From positions 2,666,001 through 2,730,000 of the forward strand of contig NC_016109.1 of NCBI RefSeq assembly GCF_000269985.1: 64,000 nucleotides of DNA, written 5' to 3'. Made by a program: the position numbers and the translations under genes. Within the stretch, counting starts at the first letter, position 1. The number at the start of each line of letters is the position of its first letter. Of this stretch, positions 18,121 through 25,784 are shown piece after piece. Source of the stretch: Kitasatospora setae KM-6054. GTDB lineage: Bacteria > Actinomycetota > Actinomycetes > Streptomycetales > Streptomycetaceae. A model generated the notes under the pieces. It did not search any database. It saw nothing but the letters and a program-made list of their open reading frames with translations, and was not told where the DNA came from.

Positions 18121-18285
18121 CTATGCCGGGTCGGGGCGGTACAACACGAACCCTCGGGCAGGGGTGCCGCCCACCAACGGGGCGATGGGCAGTTCCGGGT
18201 CCGCCGGCTCACTGGCCGTCGGTACCGGAAGGCCCCGGAAGTGCTCAACCACCTCGGCGTACCGAGGGTCAGTCCACTCGTTCAC
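18121..18285 (-). CDS. 54-residue island protein, function unknown
   Basis: The gene is too short for most gene callers but has a near-ideal ribosome site (GAAGGAGG, 7 bases before the GTG at 18285). The product starts MNEWTDPRYAEVVEHFRG and ends PARGFVLYRPDPA. It is acidic to neutral with no membrane segment. It lies 57 bases downstream of the glycine-rich-domain-like gene in the same direction and is followed by a perfect hairpin. No family is recognised. Confidence 0.65.
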   Translation of the reverse strand: MNEWTDPRYAEVVEHFRGLPVPTASEPADPELPIAPLVGGTPARGFVLYRPDPA

Positions 18286-18342
18286 GGGTGTACCTCCTTC
18301 TCCTGCCGGAGGATACCGACCGTCGGCACCGGCGGCAGGTGG

Positions 18343-18879
18343 TCAGTCCTTCCGCGGCGAGGGGAGCGGCTGCGGGGTCGGCATGGGCTGGATCGGGGTG
18401 TTGTTGCATGGCGAGTGCGCGCAGTTCGCCGCCACGGACACCAGGCCGGCATCCGTCGGAGCCCGCCAGAGGCCCGTGTCCACCTCGAACCCGGCCGCGC
18501 CGATGGCCCGCACGGTCCTGTTCATCACGTCCGGGTCGTGGTTGTCCGGGTCGTACCCCGGGTAGTGGTGGACGAACTCCCCGAACTGCGCGCACAGGGC
18601 GGCGTACGGGGCAGTGTGCAGGATCAGGGCGTGCCACCCCTCGTCCACGGTCCGGCTCGGGGCCATCGGGAGCCCCGGGTTCATCGCGGCCGTGACGGTG
18701 AACTTGATGCCCTCGCCAGTGATCCGGCGGGCTGTTTCCACGTCCATGCCGGGGTTGCTGTCCAGCACGGTGCCCACCACGCTGTCGTACGTCGCGGCGG
18801 GCAGCAGGTTGCGCGGGTTGCTGTCGGGGAAGAGCCCGGGGCCGGTGTCGCCCGGCGGACGCTCGGTCGGAGTGCTCAT
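18343..18879 (-). CDS. Glycine-rich-domain (GRDP)-like island protein
   Basis: The protein has 178 residues, starting at the ATG at 18879 after a GAAGGAG site. The core motif TVDEGWHALILHTAPYAALC followed by EFVHHYPGY matches the conserved D-x-x-W-H-x-x-I-L-H and HH-x-P pattern of proteins annotated as glycine-rich domain-containing (DUF1399-related). These are frequent on actinobacterial plasmids and integrative elements. The His pairs could bind metal. The C-terminal 35 residues are Pro-rich and probably disordered. The frame is open upstream into the previous gene, but the Shine-Dalgarno marks the start. The cellular role is unknown. Confidence 0.72.
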   Translation of the reverse strand: MSTPTERPPGDTGPGLFPDSNPRNLLPAATYDSVVGTVLDSNPGMDVETARRITGEGIKFTVTAAMNPGLPMAPSRTVDEGWHALILHTAPYAALCAQFGEFVHHYPGYDPDNHDPDVMNRTVRAIGAAGFEVDTGLWRAPTDAGLVSVAANCAHSPCNNTPIQPMPTPQPLPSPRKD

Positions 18880-19141
18880 ACTGGTGTCTCCTTCACAACG
18901 TGCGGTTTCCGAACGCCTGTTGACGTCCGGGCCGTGCGGTGTTGCGGGAACCCCCGGTCCGGCCGATGACCTGCCACGGATGACGGCCGGACCGGGGCTG
19001 TGCCGACCCGCCCCGGCGGTGTTCCCTTTCCGTCCGCCGGGACGGGAGTTGCCGAACTCGGGCGCACCCCAGCGACCCGGGTTTCGGCACCGCTCGGGGA
19101 AACCGGGCGGGGTCTGCGTGTTGCCAGTCCGACTGCCGGGA

Positions 19142-19479
19142 TCACCGGCCCTTGCGTTCGAACTCGGCCGCCTTCTGGTTGCTCCGGCCGGCCGACTGGA
19201 TCGAGCCCTTCGCGCTGTAGCCGTCGTCGTGGCTGTCGCGGTCGTCGGCGGCTTGGACGGGCCCCGCCCCGGTCGGCCCCGGACGTACTGCCGTCGGGTG
19301 TACCAGTCCGGCCCGAACGCGACCGCGACCATGCAGAGGGCCACCGCCACGAACACCCGTCCCCAACGCCGTACCGGGTCGGGGTCGAGCGCCGCCAGAA
19401 CGACCGGAGAGACCGGCACCGCACCGACCACCACCGCCAGGGCGCTGTCCGCGAGGACCCGCCGGCTCAGCCCGTTCAC
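19142..19479 (-). pseudogene. Two-helix membrane protein of the island, frameshifted
   Basis: The GTG at 19479 overlaps the preceding stop as GTGA. The first frame encodes two membrane segments (DSALAVVVGAVPVSPVVLAAL and VFVAVALCMVAVAFG) and WYTRRQYVRGRPGRG. It then becomes a Thr/Ala string of poor quality. A second frame takes over near 19260-19275 in a G/C run and reads QAADDRDSHDDGYSAKGSIQ to NQKAAEFERKGR before a TGA at 19142. Joined, they would make about 112 residues. I infer one frameshift. If it is a sequencing error, the gene is intact. Confidence 0.55.
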
Positions 19480-19661
19480 GCCGCAGGCTCCGAACGGTGC
19501 GGACGCTTCGGCCGGGAGCACCGGCAAGCATCCCGACTGACCAGGGGCCGCGCGCCGACCTGCGCGTTCAACCTCGGGTCGTCGTCGGACAACGGGCTAC
19601 GACCGACCGCCTGTGCGGCGTCCCGCCACTGTCGGCGGAGCTGATCAGCCGTGAGATGCAT
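19476..19661 (-). CDS. 61-residue island protein, first gene of leftward operon
   Basis: The product starts MHLTADQLRRQWRDAAQAVG and ends CSRPKRPHRSEPAA. The TGA overlaps the next gene's GTG, so the pair is translationally coupled. A GAGGCGG stretch precedes the ATG at 19661; another ATG eight codons upstream is possible. It lies about 45 bases from the first of three repeated operator-like sites in front of the divergent GntR gene, so its transcription is probably controlled by that regulator. No family recognised. Confidence 0.6.
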   Translation of the reverse strand: MHLTADQLRRQWRDAAQAVGRSPLSDDDPRLNAQVGARPLVSRDACRCSRPKRPHRSEPAA

Positions 19662-19705
19662 AAGGCACCGCCTCGAATCGCGCACGCTTTGTGACGGCCA
19701 GTCAC

Positions 19706-19766
19706 TGAACTAGTCCAGCATGTTGAGCAGCCTAGTTCTCCCGCAACGGTTTCGAGTGAACTAGTC
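19706..19766. promoter_or_regulatory. Three GntR-type operator copies in divergent promoter
   Basis: TGAACTAGTC occurs at 19706-19715 and 19757-19766, and the inverted core CTAGTTC at 19732-19738. ACTAGT is itself palindromic. The sites flank an AT-richer stretch between the leftward small-gene operon and the GntR gene, where both promoters must lie. Autoregulation by the GntR protein is the simplest reading. Confidence 0.65.
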
Positions 19767-19809
19767 TACTCCAAGGGGGACTTGCCCCCGCGAGCGACGG
19801 TGAGGACAC

Positions 19810-20538
19810 ATGTCTGCTGGGACTTCGAAAACCTGGTCGGTCATCGCGGACCACTACCGGCAGCGCATCCTGTCGGGCGAGCTTGAACCCGGCTCCAAGC
19901 TCCCCAGCAACAAGGAGATCTCCGGGCGCTGGAACGTCGCGGTTGCGACAGTGAGTCGCGCGCTGCAACACCTTCAGGTGGAGGGCTACCTTCGAACGTC
20001 CCCACGTGGAACCTTCGTTGCAGACGACCCCCGCGTGACAGCCAGCAGTCGGGACCGGCTCGAACGGGTCCAGCGCGTGCGTTCCAGTCTGATGGACGGT
20101 GAAACCAGTCGCGTAACGGCCGCAGACCTTGTGACTCCCCCGCTATACGTGGCCGACCTGTTCGATCTGGAACACGGGGCCCAACTGATCCGACGCGAGT
20201 ACATCGCAGGCCGAGGCAGATCGCGGACCCTCTTCGCGGTGTCGTGGTACCCCGCCCACTTCGCCGCGCTGGTTCCGGACTTGCTCAATACAGCCCCCGG
20301 GCGTAATGACGGAATCACGGCAAAGGTCCTCGAAGCCACTGGGCGGACCATTACGGCGGCCCGCGATGACATGCATGCGCGAGAGGCTGACCAGCGTGAA
20401 GCGGCAGCGCTGGCGGTTCCTGTCGGCAGTCCGATCCTCGCCCTTGTGCATCGCTGGTCGGACGATGAGGGCCTGATCGAGTACACAGAGGCATGCCTTC
20501 CGGCTCGATTCACGATCGGCTACGAGTACTCGCCCTGA
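19810..20538 (+). CDS. GntR-family (HutC-type, UTRA domain) transcriptional regulator
   Basis: The protein has 242 residues. The N-terminal winged helix (about 8-75) contains IADHYRQRILSGELEPGSKL and the helix-turn-helix EISGRWNVAVATVSRALQHL, ending RTSPRGTFVAD. The C-terminal UTRA domain (about 90-238) has LIRREYIAGRG and AVPVGSPILALVHRW. Proteins like this repress transfer genes on pSAM2-type elements (KorSA) or respond to small ligands. Codon use is visibly less GC-biased than neighbouring chromosomal genes, consistent with acquired DNA. Three operator-like repeats lie in its promoter. No excisionase, replication protein or integrase accompanies it. Confidence 0.85.
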   Translation: MSAGTSKTWSVIADHYRQRILSGELEPGSKLPSNKEISGRWNVAVATVSRALQHLQVEGYLRTSPRGTFVADDPRVTASSRDRLERVQRVRSSLMDGETSRVTAADLVTPPLYVADLFDLEHGAQLIRREYIAGRGRSRTLFAVSWYPAHFAALVPDLLNTAPGRNDGITAKVLEATGRTITAARDDMHAREADQREAAALAVPVGSPILALVHRWSDDEGLIEYTEACLPARFTIGYEYSP

Positions 20539-20553
20539 GAACGCCGCGATGCA

Positions 20554-20594
20554 ACGGAGCCCCGTCGCTCACACCCCGGATGGCAGGGCTCCGT
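20554..20594 (+). terminator. Hairpin after the GntR gene
   Basis: ACGGAGCCC and GGGCTCCGT form a perfect 9-bp stem with a 23-base loop, 15 bases after the GntR stop. The loop is long, so termination strength is uncertain. Confidence 0.5.
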
Positions 20595-20708
20595 CATCCC
20601 CGCGCGGCGAGCCTCAGCAACTCGACCGCCAGGACGCGCGGTATCGGCGGGCTCGGCACGGGGGCGACAGGTCGGAACCACCCGTACAGGCTCCAGAAAC
20701 AGCAAAAG

Positions 20709-20747
20709 GCCCCACCCTGGCCACCCGGCGAGGGGGCAGGGTGGGGC
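20709..20747 (-). terminator. Terminator of the truncated leftward gene
   Basis: GCCCCACCCTG and CAGGGTGGGGC form a perfect 11-bp stem. Read on the minus strand it is followed by CCTTTTGC, a usable T-run. It begins 6 bases after the stop at 20754. Confidence 0.75.
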
Positions 20748-20753
20748 AGTTGT

Positions 20754-20884
20754 TCAGTCCCAGACGATTCGCCGCCACTCGGTGGACACCACCTGTCGGC
20801 AGCGGAGGTTTGCCTCCTGCACCTCTGCGGCGGGCGAGTCCTTGAACACCTCGCACCAGTCGGGGCACCTGGTATCAGCGCGAC
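20754..20884 (-). pseudogene. C-terminal remnant of a gene cut by the IS701-type element
   Basis: On the minus strand the last 38 or so codons of a protein-like frame read RCPDWCEVFKDSPAAEVQEA to STEWRRIVWD and stop at 20754, followed by a good terminator. Going upstream, coding character ends where the inverted-repeat end of the insertion element begins (about 20885). Insertion therefore separated this tail from the rest of its gene, which is not visible on the other side of the element, so a deletion also occurred. The family is not recognised. The rest of 20539-20963 holds no other gene. Confidence 0.5.
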
Positions 20885-21624
20885 CTGGTGCTCCAGCCGG
20901 ACAGTGCGGTCTTGCTGGGGGACCGGCTGAGGAACGGGGGCGGCCACCGCTGATCATCGGTGTGTGAAGACTGAGGATCATGCGGTGGCCGCAGGTCACA
21001 GCGCAGACCCTGCCCGCTGGCAGGAGGCGTTCGAGGTCCTGATGTCCCGGATAGCAGGCCGGTTCGCACAGGTTGAACCCCGGCGCCGGGTGAGGGACTT
21101 GGTTTTGGGGCTGCTGTCGGACCTGCCGCACAAGAACTGCTGGAGCATCGCGGAGTGGGCCGGGGAGGCCACTCCAGGCGGCATGCAGCACCTGCTCGGC
21201 CGGGCCGAGTGGGATGCCGACCGGGTCCGCGCCGACGTGCGCGAGTACGTGCTGGAGCACCTGCACGACGAGGACGCGGTGCTGGTGGTCGACGAGACCG
21301 GGGACGTGAAGAAGGGCACGCACACCGTCGGTGTCCAGCGCCAGTACACCGGCACCGCCGGGAGGATCGAAAACGCCCAGGTCGCCGTCGTCCGCGCCGA
21401 CGAACACGTGCACAACCCCGCCCCGGAGTCGCTGGTCCCGCTGTCTTGCGACGAGATCCAGCGCCTGTTCATAACGCTCATCGTCCGGCCGGTCCACGAC
21501 GCAGCCCACCGACTGCGCTGGTCCGACTGGCGACGCGTCCATCAAGTCCGGTCCCGCACCAGCCACTACCGGCGACAAGCCGCGTCCCCGACATGAAGAT
21601 CACGATCTACGGCTGGAGTACTAG
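20885..21624 (+). mobile_element. IS701-family insertion sequence, internally deleted
   Basis: The ends are imperfect inverted repeats. The left end is CTGGTGCTCCAGCCG (20885-20899), and the right end, read on the other strand, is CTAGTACTCCAGCCG (21610-21624): 13 of 15 bases match. The CTAG at the right end fits the preference of IS701 elements for CTAG targets. The element is about 740 bp, while intact relatives are about 1.4 kb. The missing part falls inside the transposase gene. The right end abuts the stop codon of the alpha-alpha-barrel gene. Confidence 0.75.
20964..21596 (+). pseudogene. IS701-family transposase with central deletion
   Basis: The 210-residue product has a good IS701 N-terminus (WQEAFEVLMSRIAGRFAQVE, RRRVRDLVLGLLSDLPHKN, the AEWAGEATPGGMQHLLGRAEW block and the first catalytic Asp in LVVDETGDVKKGTHTVGVQRQY). 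After TGTAGRIENAQVAVV it jumps to a typical C-terminus, LVPLSCDEIQRLF and VHDAAHRLRWSDWRR. Family members have about 400 residues, so the middle with the remaining catalytic acids is gone without loss of frame. It cannot be active by itself. It could be mobilised in trans because both ends are present. Confidence 0.8.
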
Positions 21625-22700
21625 CAGCAGTCGTCCGCCGCCAGTCCGCCCGGCAGTTCCTCGCCGCCGAAGACGCTGACCGTGGCGTGGTCGCCGCCGA
21701 GGGCGGCGACGGCGAGGAGGAGGGCGCCGGCGGTCCAGGTGGTGCGTTCCTCGGGCCAGATCGCGTGGTCCTCGTAGACGTAGCCGGTCCAGTAGGAGCC
21801 GTCGTGGTGGCGGAGGTGCTGGATCCAGCGGAGGATCTCGACGGCCCGGTCGGACTGGCCGGCGGCCCAGAGGGCGAGGGCGAGTTCGGCGCTCTCGCCG
21901 CCGGTGACCCAGGGCCGGTCGCTGACGCAGCGGACGCCGAGGCCGGGGACGACGAAGCGGTCCCAGTCGGCGTCGAGGCGGCGGGTGGCGGCGTCGCCGC
22001 GCAGGGCGGTGCCGAGGACGGGGTAGTACCAGTCCATGGAGTAGCGGTCCTTGTCGAGGAACCGCTCGGGGTGGCGGGCGATGGCGTGCCGGAGGCGTCC
22101 GGTGGCGAGTTCCCAGTCGGGTTGCGGCCGGTCGAGATGGTCGGCGACGGCGAGTCCGCAGCGCAGGGCGTGCAGGATCGAGCAGGAGCCGGTGAGCAGG
22201 GCGTCCTCGGCGGCCGCGCCGTTCTCGTCCTGGCGCCAGGCGATCGCGCCGCCGGGCAGGCTGAGCCGGACGGTGTGGTCGAGGGCGCGGCTGACGGTGG
22301 GCCAGATCCGTTCGAGGAAGCGGTCGTCGCCGGTGGCGAGGTGGTGGTGCCAGGCGCCGACGGCGACGTACGCGCAGAAGTTGGTCTCGCGGGCCAGGTC
22401 GGTGGCGGTGCCGTCGGCGGTGCCGGGCTGCCCGTAGGCGTAGGCGGCGTACCAGGAGCCGTCGGGGTTCTGCCGGTCGGCGAGCCAGCGGTAGGCGGCT
22501 TCGGCGGCGGCGTGTTCGCCGGCGGTGTCGAGGGCCATCGCGGCCTCGGTGTGGTCCCAGGGGTCGAGGTGGCCGCCGTGGAACCAGGGGATGGCGCCGT
22601 CGGGCTGCTGGTGGGCGAGGATCGAGCGGACGGTGTCGGCGGCCTGCGCGGCGTCCAGGACGCCGTCGAGCAGCAGGGCGGCGGGGACGGCGGCCGTCAC
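21621..22700 (-). CDS. Alpha/alpha-barrel protein (prenyltransferase/squalene-cyclase-like repeats)
   Basis: The protein has 359 residues from the GTG at 22700, which overlaps the stop of the methyltransferase gene (GTGA). It is built from helical repeats with motifs HQQPDGAIPWF, RQNPDGSWYAAY and HHDGSYWTGYVYED, the QxxDGSW-like signature of alpha-6/alpha-6 barrels in prenyltransferases, terpene cyclases and glycosidases. No DDxxD or DxDD motif is evident, so cyclase activity is doubtful. It may act on an oligosaccharide or polyprenyl substrate with its operon partners. The stop codon TAG lies within the CTAG at the end of the IS element, so the last few residues (DDCC) may not be original. 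Confidence 0.72.
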   Translation of the reverse strand: MTAAVPAALLLDGVLDAAQAADTVRSILAHQQPDGAIPWFHGGHLDPWDHTEAAMALDTAGEHAAAEAAYRWLADRQNPDGSWYAAYAYGQPGTADGTATDLARETNFCAYVAVGAWHHHLATGDDRFLERIWPTVSRALDHTVRLSLPGGAIAWRQDENGAAAEDALLTGSCSILHALRCGLAVADHLDRPQPDWELATGRLRHAIARHPERFLDKDRYSMDWYYPVLGTALRGDAATRRLDADWDRFVVPGLGVRCVSDRPWVTGGESAELALALWAAGQSDRAVEILRWIQHLRHHDGSYWTGYVYEDHAIWPEERTTWTAGALLLAVAALGGDHATVSVFGGEELPGGLAADDCC

Positions 22701-23437
22701 GCGCCGGCCCCGGGCCGCTGGGGCTTGCTCGCGTAGACCACGAAGGACTTGCCGAGGACGGGGTTGAGGGCCTTCTCGGCGGCCTTGGTGAGGGTGGAGA
22801 TGACCGGGGTGCCGACGATGTCCCAGACCAGCAGCTGGTGGTAGGCGCGGACCGGCAGCGCCTTGTCGTTGTTCACGCCGACCGCGCACTTGATCCACCA
22901 GTACGGGGAGTGCAGGGCGTGCGCGTGGTGGCTGCCGTACGGGGTGAGGCCGGCTTCGCGGACCTTGTCGACGAGTTCGTCGCCCTTGTAGATCCGGATG
23001 TGGCCGCCCTCGACCTCGTGGTACTCGTCGGAGAGCGCCCAGCAGATCTTCTCCGGCAGGTAGCGGGGCACGGTGACGGCGAGCAGCCCGCCGGGCTTGA
23101 GGACGCGGACCATCTCGGCGAGCACGCCCTTGTCGTCGGGGATGTGCTCCATCACCTCGGAGATGATGATCTTGTCGAAGGTGTCGTCGTCGAAGGGCAG
23201 GTTGAGCGCGTCGCCCTCCATCGCGGTGGCGCTGGCCCCGGCGGGGGCCTCGCCGGCCTGTTCCATGGCGGCGAACCACCTGCGGACCTCGGCGATCTCC
23301 TCGGCGTTCCGGTCGAGGGCGACCACGTTGGCGCCGCGCCGGTAGCACTCGAACGCGTGCCGGCCGCCGCCGCAGCCCAGGTCGAGCACCCGGTCGCCGG
23401 GGGCGAGCGGGAAGCGGGAGAAGTCGACGGTCAGCAC
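22697..23437 (-). CDS. Class I SAM-dependent methyltransferase (Methyltransf_11)
   Basis: The 246-residue protein starts at a GTG behind GGGAG. Motif I is VLDLGCGGGRHAFEC, the acidic strand-2 end is VVALDRN, and motif II/III are in FDKIIISEVMEHIPDD and RVLKPGGLLAVTVPRY. The C-terminal third (HSPYWWIKCAVGVNND and later) is an extension shared with the homologues found next to glycosyltransferases in this type of operon. The substrate is unknown, probably a sugar or lipid intermediate. It is coupled to the downstream alpha/alpha-barrel gene and lies 50 bases after the glycosyltransferase gene. Confidence 0.85.
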   Translation of the reverse strand: MLTVDFSRFPLAPGDRVLDLGCGGGRHAFECYRRGANVVALDRNAEEIAEVRRWFAAMEQAGEAPAGASATAMEGDALNLPFDDDTFDKIIISEVMEHIPDDKGVLAEMVRVLKPGGLLAVTVPRYLPEKICWALSDEYHEVEGGHIRIYKGDELVDKVREAGLTPYGSHHAHALHSPYWWIKCAVGVNNDKALPVRAYHQLLVWDIVGTPVISTLTKAAEKALNPVLGKSFVVYASKPQRPGAGA

Positions 23438-23487
23438 TGCGGGGCTCCCATTCGCGGAGGGGGTGGTACTGCGGGGTTGACGGCGCG

Positions 23488-24807
23488 TCAGCCGACGTAG
23501 CGCCAGCCGGGGCCGGAGCGGGCGGCGGCGCCGGCGCCGGTGGCGATCGCGGCCCGGTAGCGTTCGGCGGTGAGTTCGGCGGCCCGGGCCCAGGTGAACC
23601 GGGCCAGGACGCGTGCGCGTCCGGCGGCGCCGAGCCGTCCGCGCAGCGCGGGGTCGTCCAGCAGCCGGCCGAGGGCGGCGGCCAGCGCGTCGGCGTCGCC
23701 GGGCGGGACGGCCAGGCAGGTCTCGCCGTCGGGTCCGGCGACCTCGGGGATGGCGCCGCCGGTGGTGGCGACCAGCGGGGTGGCGGTGGCCATCGCCTCG
23801 GCGGCGGGCAGCGAGAAGCCCTCGTACAGCGAGGGGACGCAGGCGGCCTCGGCGGAGCGGTACAGGTCGACGAGTGCGGCGTCGGTCAGGCCGGTGCGGA
23901 ACTCGATGTGCGCCTCCAGGCCGAACCGGCGGACCGCGTCGGCGACCGGGCCGTCCTCCTTCTGCGGCTTGCCGACCACGACCAGGTGGGCGTCCCGCTC
24001 GGTGCGGACCTTGGCGAGCGCCTCGACCAGGTGCACCAGGCCCTTGAGCGGGACGTCGGCGCTGGAGGTGGTGACGATCCGGCCGGGGATCCGGGCGACG
24101 GCGTCGGACGGCGACCAGAGCCGGGTGTCGGCGCCGATCGGGACGACCGAGACGGCGCCCGGGGCGGCGCCCAACTGCTCGGCGATCTCGGTCTTCGAGC
24201 TCTCCGAGACGGTGATGACGTGCTCCAGCCGGGCGGCGACCCGGCGCTGCATCCGAGTGAAGGCGTACCAGCGGCGCTTGCCGATCCGCTCCAGCCGGGT
24301 GCGGGCCGCGTCGAGCTCCAACTTCCGGTCCACGGTGACCGGGTGGTGCACGGTGGTGACCAGCGGGAAGCCGTGCCGGGCCAGGCCGAGCAGGCCGTAG
24401 CCGAGCGTCTGGTTGTCGTGGACGACGTCGTAGCGGCCCTTGTGCCGGGCCAGGAAGGCCCGGGCGCGCAGCGAGAAGGTCAGCGGCTCGGGGAAGCCGC
24501 CGGTGCGCATCACCGCGTACTCCAGCAGGTCCACCGGGCCGCGGAACTCGGCGGCGGCGGGGGTCCGGAACGGGTCGTCGGCGCGGTACAGGTCGAGGCT
24601 GGGCAGTTCGACCAGCCGGACCGAGCCGGGCCCCTCGACCTCGTCGAGCACCGGGTACGGCTGGGCGCCGATCACGTCGACGTGGTGGCCGAGGCGGGCC
24701 AGTTCGCGCGACAGGTGGCGCACGTACACGCCCTGGCCTCCGCAGAACGGGTCGCCGCGGTACGACAGCAGGGCGATCCGCAGCGGTGGCGGCGACACAG
24801 CGGTCAT
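23488..24807 (-). CDS. Family 4 glycosyltransferase (GT-B fold)
   Basis: This 439-residue protein has the GT4 pattern: the N-terminal Rossmann domain with RIALLSYRGDPFCGGQGVYV (donor-side Gly loop), and the C-terminal domain with VVVGKPQKEDG and the EX7E-like motif region PSLYEGFSLPAAEAMATATP. It should transfer a sugar from a nucleotide donor on the cytoplasmic face. It is the first gene of a three-gene operon with a methyltransferase and an alpha/alpha-barrel protein. A TetR-type regulator is divergent. The product pathway cannot be deduced from the sequence. Confidence 0.9.
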   Translation of the reverse strand: MTAVSPPPLRIALLSYRGDPFCGGQGVYVRHLSRELARLGHHVDVIGAQPYPVLDEVEGPGSVRLVELPSLDLYRADDPFRTPAAAEFRGPVDLLEYAVMRTGGFPEPLTFSLRARAFLARHKGRYDVVHDNQTLGYGLLGLARHGFPLVTTVHHPVTVDRKLELDAARTRLERIGKRRWYAFTRMQRRVAARLEHVITVSESSKTEIAEQLGAAPGAVSVVPIGADTRLWSPSDAVARIPGRIVTTSSADVPLKGLVHLVEALAKVRTERDAHLVVVGKPQKEDGPVADAVRRFGLEAHIEFRTGLTDAALVDLYRSAEAACVPSLYEGFSLPAAEAMATATPLVATTGGAIPEVAGPDGETCLAVPPGDADALAAALGRLLDDPALRGRLGAAGRARVLARFTWARAAELTAERYRAAIATGAGAAARSGPGWRYVG

Positions 24808-24897
24808 CCCCAGTCCCCTTCTCGGCTACTCACCGGGACCGGCGGCGGACAGCGGCCGCCGACCGGTAAAGTAGATCACGTTTCACAGCGGTGCGGG

Positions 24898-24925
24898 CTC
24901 GTCGTTGGAGAAAGTGAACAACGAG
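24898..24925. promoter_or_regulatory. Probable TetR operator
   Basis: CTCGTCGTT-N10-AACAACGAG is an inverted repeat with 8 of 9 pairs matching. It is centred in the 264-bp divergent region between the glycosyltransferase operon and the TetR gene, the expected place for an autoregulated operator. An AT-rich stretch GTAGATCACGTTTCAC lies just to its left. Confidence 0.55.
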
Positions 24926-25071
24926 GGACCTCGAAGATTACCGGCCCGTAGCTTGTGGTCAGGAGCCCCGGCGGGTGATTCGCACCACGCCGCGCCGCCA
25001 CCGCTCCCCGACCGCCCCGTCCCCCTCGACCGCCCCGCGCCCGCGCCCCTGGAGTGCCCGTTGGAGTGCCC

Positions 25072-25746
25072 GTGACCGCCCCCGCCGCCGGCGCCGCCGG
25101 CGGGCCGCTGACGCCGCGCCAGGCCGAGCGCCGCCGCGGCATCCTGCGGGCGGCCACCGCGCTGGCCGCCCGCGGCGGGTACGAGGCGGTGCAGATGCGC
25201 GAGGTCGCGGACGGCGCGCGGGTCGCGCTCGGCACCCTGTACCGGTACTTCCCGTCCAAGGTGCACCTGCTGGTCGCGGTGATGCGCGAACAGTTGGAGC
25301 GCCTGCACGAGCAGGTCCGGCGGCACCCGCCGACCGGCCCCGACCCGGCCGCCCGAGTCGCCGAGGCGCTCGCCGACGCCTTCCGCGCGCTGCAGCGCGA
25401 ACCCCGACTGGCGGAGGCGATGGTGCGGGCGCTGTCCTTCGCGGACCGCTCGGTGGGCAGCGAGGTGGACGAGGTCGCCCAGGCGACCGGCGCCATCGTG
25501 CTGGCCGCCGCCCGACTGCCCGGACCGCCCACCGCCGAACAGCAGGCGGCGCTGCGGGTGGTCGGCCACACCTGGCACGCCACCTTGCTGGCCTGGCTCT
25601 CCGGGCGGGCCTCGCTGGCCGAGGTCCGGGCCGACCTGCACACCGCCGCCCGGCTGCTCGCCCCCGCCGGGCCGGGCCCCGCCGAGCGGCCGGAACTGGA
25701 ACCCGTTCCACCACCTGCGGCCGGGGCCGGCCGCGCCGAGGGCTAG
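25072..25746 (+). CDS. TetR-family regulator (KstR-like)
   Basis: The protein has 224 residues from the GTG at 25072, which follows a TTGGAG site; two other in-frame GTGs lie 6 and 18 bases upstream in a small 12-bp tandem repeat. The N-terminal helix-turn-helix reads GGYEAVQMREVADGARVALG followed by TLYRYFPSKVHLLV, very close to the KstR type that controls sterol catabolism in mycobacteria. The C-terminal domain should bind a ligand, perhaps an acyl-CoA thioester. The divergent sugar-modification operon is its likely target here, so the KstR resemblance need not mean sterol control. Confidence 0.82.
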   Translation: MTAPAAGAAGGPLTPRQAERRRGILRAATALAARGGYEAVQMREVADGARVALGTLYRYFPSKVHLLVAVMREQLERLHEQVRRHPPTGPDPAARVAEALADAFRALQREPRLAEAMVRALSFADRSVGSEVDEVAQATGAIVLAAARLPGPPTAEQQAALRVVGHTWHATLLAWLSGRASLAEVRADLHTAARLLAPAGPGPAERPELEPVPPPAAGAGRAEG

Positions 25747-25784
25747 AGTCTTGGGGGCGCGGCCCGGCCCGACCGGGGCGCGCG

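Noticed and set aside
17200..21650. tRNA gene or attachment site bordering the island
   Set aside because: I looked for a tRNA-like TTCGA/T-loop with flanking stem and for matching direct repeats at both edges and found none.
21621..22700. Terpene cyclase or prenyltransferase enzyme call
   Set aside because: Only the barrel repeats are visible; the DxDD and DDxxD catalytic motifs were not found, so I name only the fold.
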